From PALSA-894 sp963734185 (lineage in GTDB: Bacteria; Pseudomonadota; Alphaproteobacteria; Rhizobiales; Xanthobacteraceae), in assembly GCA_963734185.1 (NCBI GenBank), contig CAVTGA010000001.1:1302001-1366000 (forward strand): 64,000 nt of DNA, in the 5' to 3' direction. The notes under the pieces are model-generated. The model made no database searches and was not told the origin of the DNA. It was given only the letters and a program-made list of their open reading frames with translations. The position numbers and the translations under genes were made by a program. Shown piece by piece: positions 62,799 through 64,000 of the stretch (the first letter of the stretch is position 1; each line of letters starts with the position of its first letter).

Positions 62799-62844
62799 TT
62801 GTACAACTTTCAAAATAATTCAATGTTTGGTTGTACAACCAAAC
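62799..62844. promoter_or_regulatory. Tandem TTGTACAA palindromes
   Basis: TTGTACAA at 62799-62806 and again at 62831-62838, 32 bases apart (about three helical turns), the second inside a perfect 20-bp palindrome GTTTGGTTGTACAACCAAAC (62825-62844). In an AT-rich gap upstream of the 62706 gene and downstream of SRAP; either a paired operator or, for the second, a terminator stem for SRAP. Confidence 0.5.
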
Positions 62845-62859
62845 AGATAGGATGTGGCG

Positions 62860-63480
62860 CTATACCGGCCACATCGTCATTTCGTCCGCCGGGAACGGCG
62901 CCAGCAGGTCGCGCGGATCCGGCTCGGGGCCGAGCCAGCGGACGTGGTGGTCGCCCGCGAGTATCGCCGGCATGCGGTCGTGGATCGTCGCGACCAAGGC
63001 GTTCGCCGGTACGGTGACGATCGCGAAGGTACGCTGCCATTCGCCGGTCGCCGGATTGAGCCAGTTCTCCCAGATGCCGGCGACGGCGAACGGCGCGCCG
63101 TCCTTCATGGCGAACGCATAGGCAGTCCGTCTGCCGCCGGCGCGCTTCCACTCGTAGAACGCGTCCATCGGAACCAGGCAGCGTCGCCGGCGATAGGCAT
63201 CGGCGAACATGCGCTTCTCGCCGATGGTCTCGGCGCGCGCATTGATCGGCCGGATGTCGGGCGGCTCACGCATCGTATGCGGGATCAGGCCCCAGCGCAT
63301 GACGCTCTCGGTCGGCTCGCCGCCCACCGGATGGCGGCGGATGACGCGCAGGTCCTGCGCCGGTTCTGCGTCCGAGCTACGCTTCCGCCGGCTCCGACGA
63401 TAGAGTTGCTCCAGCGTCTCGATCCGGTCGACGGTGGTGAACGCCAAAGGGCCGCTTTTCTGGCTGACGGTTCCGCACAT
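62860..63480 (-). CDS. SOS response-associated peptidase (SRAP/YedK, HMCES-like)
   Basis: 206 residues from ATG 63480. This start places Cys at position 2 (MCGTVSQ), essential in the family for the thiazolidine crosslink with abasic sites in single-stranded DNA. The other active residues are seen: Asn in PINARAETI, Glu in DAFYEWKR and His in TIHDRMPAIL. Protects and seals abasic sites at replication forks. A GTTC-N7-GTTC SOS box 53 bases upstream shows LexA control. The ATG at 63519 is rejected because Cys would no longer be N-terminal. Confidence 0.95.
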   Translation of the reverse strand: MCGTVSQKSGPLAFTTVDRIETLEQLYRRSRRKRSSDAEPAQDLRVIRRHPVGGEPTESVMRWGLIPHTMREPPDIRPINARAETIGEKRMFADAYRRRRCLVPMDAFYEWKRAGGRRTAYAFAMKDGAPFAVAGIWENWLNPATGEWQRTFAIVTVPANALVATIHDRMPAILAGDHHVRWLGPEPDPRDLLAPFPADEMTMWPV

Positions 63481-63532
63481 GAGCTCGACCTCCGGCTGTA
63501 AATTTTTCGTCCTTGACACCGGTCGCTATTGA

Positions 63533-63547
63533 GAACAAATAGGGAAC
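63533..63547 (-). promoter_or_regulatory. LexA (SOS) box of the SRAP gene
   Basis: On the minus strand GTTCCCTATTTGTTC, exactly GTTC-N7-GTTC, the LexA site of alphaproteobacteria. It lies 53 bases before the SRAP start. Confidence 0.85.
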
Positions 63548-63653
63548 GCAAGTCAACCGGGTTTGGCACGGCGGTAGCGCGTTTTCTAAGAACTTTTCCA
63601 CAGACATTGACAATAATCCCGCCACATGTTCATGTTTCGTTTCTTATCCCAAA

Positions 63654-63682
63654 GGGGGTGCTGGCCTTCGGCCAGCACCCCC
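63654..63682. terminator. Strong hairpin, 13-bp stem
   Basis: GGGGGTGCTGGCC, loop TTC, GGCCAGCACCCCC: a perfect stem. No U run follows on either strand, so it is a weak terminator candidate; it may be a 5' leader structure of the following ORF. Confidence 0.45.
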
Positions 63683-63786
63683 AAAGGGCGCTTCATGAGG
63701 CGACAAGGGTCCCGGTCGCCTCCCCAAGCCGCCGGCAGTTGAGCGTCGGCTATTGCTGCTCAAACAAACTCACGAAAGAAAACCCC

Positions 63787-64000
63787 ATGGCAACTCGCAC
63801 TCTCCACGCAACAGAACCGAAGGTCTGCAACGCGCAGTTCGACGCCGCACACGAGAGAGCGATGCGCGGCTGGTGTGACTTTCTCCAGGTCTGGCGGTTG
63901 TGCGATGATGCCGCATGCCAACGCGCCTGCACCTGCCGCGGGGTCGCTCGCCCCTGCATAAAAGCCAAATTCCCGCGGCTACCCGAAGGCGTACGCATCT
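63787..64000 (+). CDS. Partial Cys-rich small protein, unknown
   Basis: Open to the window end from ATG 63787: MATRTLHATEPKVCNAQFDA, then MRGWCDFLQVWRLCDDAACQ and RACTCRGVARPCIKAKFPRL. The Cys/His spacing CDDAACQRACTC...C is reminiscent of small zinc-finger-like or FeS-like uncharacterised proteins common in Bradyrhizobium relatives. No signal peptide. Upstream ribosome site is weak (GAAAGAAAA). About 71 residues visible. Confidence 0.6.
   Translation, partial: MATRTLHATEPKVCNAQFDAAHERAMRGWCDFLQVWRLCDDAACQRACTCRGVARPCIKAKFPRLPEGVRI

Noticed and set aside
63607..63630. TTGACA at 63607 as a promoter
   Set aside because: No acceptable -10 hexamer at the right spacing (TTCATG only), so not listed.
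63750..63998. 82-codon minus-strand frame
   Set aside because: Overlaps the plus-strand Cys-rich ORF; neither motif nor ribosome site supports it.

Overview
The window is GC-rich and looks like the chromosome of an alphaproteobacterium in the Hyphomicrobiales (Bradyrhizobium / Rhodopseudomonas / Xanthobacteraceae side). The support is protein character (two-CSD cold-shock protein, NDUFS4-like complex I subunit, sox, TRAP and Bug-type transporters), a GTTC-N7-GTTC SOS box in front of a SRAP gene, and intergenic palindromes of the GCATGATC...GATCATGC type. The assignment is inferred from sequence features only.

Layout. 1-4.6 kb: 3'-truncated alpha-2-macroglobulin gene. 4.9-15.7 kb: carbohydrate-acid locus with an amidase, a Gfo/Idh/MocA oxidoreductase, uxuA, a FadR-type regulator, uxaC, a DctPQM TRAP transporter and uxuB. 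Together UxaC, UxuB and UxuA take D-glucuronate through fructuronate and mannonate to 2-keto-3-deoxygluconate. 15.7-19.8 kb: Rrf2 regulator, MFS transporter, small secreted ClpP-like protein, GMC oxidoreductase. 19.8-20.6 kb: a group II intron with a gutted reverse transcriptase, inserted inside a dispersed repeat. 20.7-25.0 kb: housekeeping stretch with tRNA-Arg, tRNA-Pro, tRNA-Glu, NDUFS4-like, double-CSD, Sir2, glyoxalase, Hfq-like and FAH-family genes. 25.0-26.9 kb: two frameshifted genes (aspartate dehydrogenase-like and TctC-like). 27.2-33.5 kb: an unusual cluster of a small beta-rich protein, an M64 metallopeptidase/VWA protein and a six-haem cytochrome. 33.7-34.4 kb: HigBA-type toxin-antitoxin pair with a frameshifted toxin.

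34.5-42.9 kb: alpha/beta hydrolase, lytic transglycosylase, sugar-type ABC importer (binding protein and two permeases, no ATPase) with a GntR regulator and a clear operator, NIPSNAP protein and succinate-semialdehyde dehydrogenase-like gene. 43.1-50.7 kb: histidine phosphatase, then a tight operon of a ThDP-dependent enzyme, an SsuB/TauB-type ABC transporter and an aldehyde dehydrogenase, facing a 4,5-dihydroxyphthalate decarboxylase-like binding protein. 50.7-52.7 kb: UDP-glucuronate decarboxylase plus a glycosyltransferase. 52.7-61.1 kb: sulfur oxidation locus, soxF, a soxE-like cytochrome, soxD, soxC, soxZ and soxY on one strand and soxA, soxX and a DsrE gene on the other, with soxW; no soxB is present. 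61.2-64 kb: two secreted unknowns, a SOS-controlled SRAP gene and a partial Cys-rich ORF.

The most striking whole-window pattern is a family of about 120-160 bp palindromic intergenic elements whose ends carry TAG(GGT/GGC)GGGC. At six genes the element end itself supplies the TAG stop codon, and a different repeat does the same for soxF. One element copy holds the group II intron, and removing the intron restores the element end exactly. Single-base indels break at least four genes, clustered mainly at 25-26.4 kb.
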